Assembly: GCA_016193545.1 (NCBI GenBank)
Contig: JACPSA010000053.1
Location: 1 to 15,025 of the forward strand
Length of the DNA stretch: 15,025 nt
Direction of reading: 5' to 3'
Source of the DNA: Chloroflexota bacterium
GTDB taxonomy: Bacteria > Chloroflexota > Dehalococcoidia > Dehalococcoidales > UBA2162
The translations under genes were made by a program, and so were the position numbers. Shown here piece by piece: positions 14,139 to 15,025 of this stretch. Position 1 is the first letter of the stretch. The number at the start of each line of letters is the position of its first letter. The notes below the pieces were generated by a model. The model saw nothing but the letters and a program-made list of their open reading frames with translations, was not told the DNA's origin and did not search any database.

Positions 14139-14164
14139 TTGACAAGAATCCCCTATGTTAGAAT
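14139..14164 (+). promoter_or_regulatory. Candidate promoter of the VWA-family gene
   Basis: A perfect TTGACA (14139-14144) and TAGAAT (14159-14164) lie 27 bases before the ATG at 14192, but the spacer is only 14 bases, which is short. It faces away from the htpX promoter. Confidence 0.35.
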
Positions 14165-14191
14165 AGGTATTAGGATTGCTTTCAAACTAAG

Positions 14192-15025
14192 ATGAATATT
14201 TATCGTTATTCCAGATGGGACGGCACCCAGAACTTATTTGAACTGGATGCAGACGAGCTTATGGATGAGCTCGGGCGCAATCTGATGTCGCAGGGTGACC
14301 TGTCCGAGTTACTACGCACGATGCAGCGTGAGGGAATCAAGGACAGCCAGGGGAGACAGCTACCGGGAATAGAAGACCTGCTGCAGCGCTTACGTCAGAA
14401 GAAACAGGAACAGCTTGAGAAACATAAGCTTGACTCGATAATCGAGGAGCTGCGCCGGCAGTTAGACAAAGTACTTCAATCAGGGCGGGAAAGAATCCGG
14501 AGAAGGCTGGAGCAAGCCAGGCAGAAAACCAGAGAAGGCGCCAGTGAGTTAAGTCCGGAGGCGCAACAACGGTTATTAAAAACTCTCGAGGAGATGGCGA
14601 CACAAGACCTGAAAAAGCTGGACCAACTGGCGGAACATCTACAAAGGCAGATAGCACAGGCGCAGTCTTTACTGGACAAGTTGTCAGCACAGGATAAAGA
14701 ATCGCTGGAGAATTTATTACGGTCGCTCCTTGATAAGAGCAACAGTGACGAGCTGGCCGAGCTAGCAGACAATCTGGAAACCATTTGTTCTGGTGATGAG
14801 GTTGAGCATCAGGACTCCGCCTCCCAAGAAAACCCTACCCAGTATACCGAGGCCATAGAACTGATGGAAATGCTGCAGAAAATAGACGAACTGGAAATGC
14901 AGCTTAATGAATGCCAGTACAACCGCTCCCTTGCCGAGGTGGATGAGAAACTACTGGAAGAACTACTCGGAGACGAGGCGGCGCAAGACGTGGAGAAGCT
15001 ACGCAGCATCGCCAAAATTCTGGAA
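14192..15025 (+). CDS. VWA-domain-family protein, N-terminal part (runs off right edge)
   Basis: The frame is open from ATG 14192 to the window edge (278 codons). It begins MNIYRYSRWDGTQNLFELDA, followed by DELMDELGRNLMSQGDLSELLRTMQREG, which I recognise as the N-terminus of long proteins carrying a C-terminal von Willebrand A (CoxE/ChlD-like) domain; that domain would lie outside the window. Residues about 60-170 are rich in Arg, Gln, Glu and Leu and look like long coiled-coil helices (LLQRLRQKKQEQLEKHKL onward). An acidic, Ser/Gln-rich linker and another helical stretch follow. No strong Shine-Dalgarno is seen. Such VWA proteins often work with MoxR-type AAA ATPases, so one may lie further right; this is inference. 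Confidence 0.65.
   Translation, partial: MNIYRYSRWDGTQNLFELDADELMDELGRNLMSQGDLSELLRTMQREGIKDSQGRQLPGIEDLLQRLRQKKQEQLEKHKLDSIIEELRRQLDKVLQSGRERIRRRLEQARQKTREGASELSPEAQQRLLKTLEEMATQDLKKLDQLAEHLQRQIAQAQSLLDKLSAQDKESLENLLRSLLDKSNSDELAELADNLETICSGDEVEHQDSASQENPTQYTEAIELMEMLQKIDELEMQLNECQYNRSLAEVDEKLLEELLGDEAAQDVEKLRSIAKILE

Noticed and set aside
14337..14784. Minus-strand open frames opposite the VWA-family gene.
   Set aside because: Ser/Cys/Leu-rich mirror of a Gln/Glu/Arg-rich coiled coil; no start signals.

Overview
The window looks like a chromosomal piece of an anaerobic bacterium, most likely a Dehalococcoidia-type Chloroflexota. This rests on the gene set (a tungsten-type aldehyde ferredoxin oxidoreductase, a stand-alone desulforedoxin domain, QueH instead of QueG, an MtnX-like HAD protein, HtpX, and a VWA-family protein beginning MNIYRYSRWDGTQ), moderate base composition, frequent TTG/GTG starts and TTGACA-17-TAAA[G/C]T promoters. 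The lineage is my inference from remembered family members; no search was run.

Left part (1-3930): the N-terminus of an M20 peptidase runs off the left edge on the minus strand. Divergent from it is an A+T-richer orphan gene (420-1712) with a possible PD-(D/E)xK nuclease-like core. Next come an NADPH-dependent FMN reductase and a radical SAM protein (1932-3758), followed by a 68-bp dispersed-repeat-type inverted repeat. Middle (3929-6756): an aldehyde ferredoxin oxidoreductase gene (minus) is interrupted by an in-frame TAG just before its fourth Fe-S cysteine. A dienelactone hydrolase (plus) diverges from it. The promoters of the M20 and AOR genes share an identical 16-bp block over the -10 region.

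Right part (6754-15025): a small minus-strand pair encodes a 40-aa desulforedoxin-like protein and a 106-aa unknown. Upstream of it lies a regulatory stretch with a 41-aa microprotein gene whose promoter carries 11-bp direct repeats of the type bound by OmpR/PhoB-family regulators. A compact minus-strand gene run then reads htpX - phosphotriesterase-family hydrolase - queA - broken HAD phosphatase - queH - PAS histidine kinase - OmpR/PhoB-type response regulator. It covers the last two steps of queuosine synthesis, membrane protein quality control and a soluble two-component system. At the right edge, divergent from htpX, a VWA-family protein gene begins and runs out of the window.

The main points of interest are the nonsense-interrupted AOR, the regulator-adjacent 11-bp repeat array with its microprotein, the shared promoter element, an EF-hand-like loop inside HtpX, the duplicated translation-start region around the FMN reductase, and the orphan nuclease-like gene. 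No CRISPR array, tRNA, rRNA or transposase was seen.
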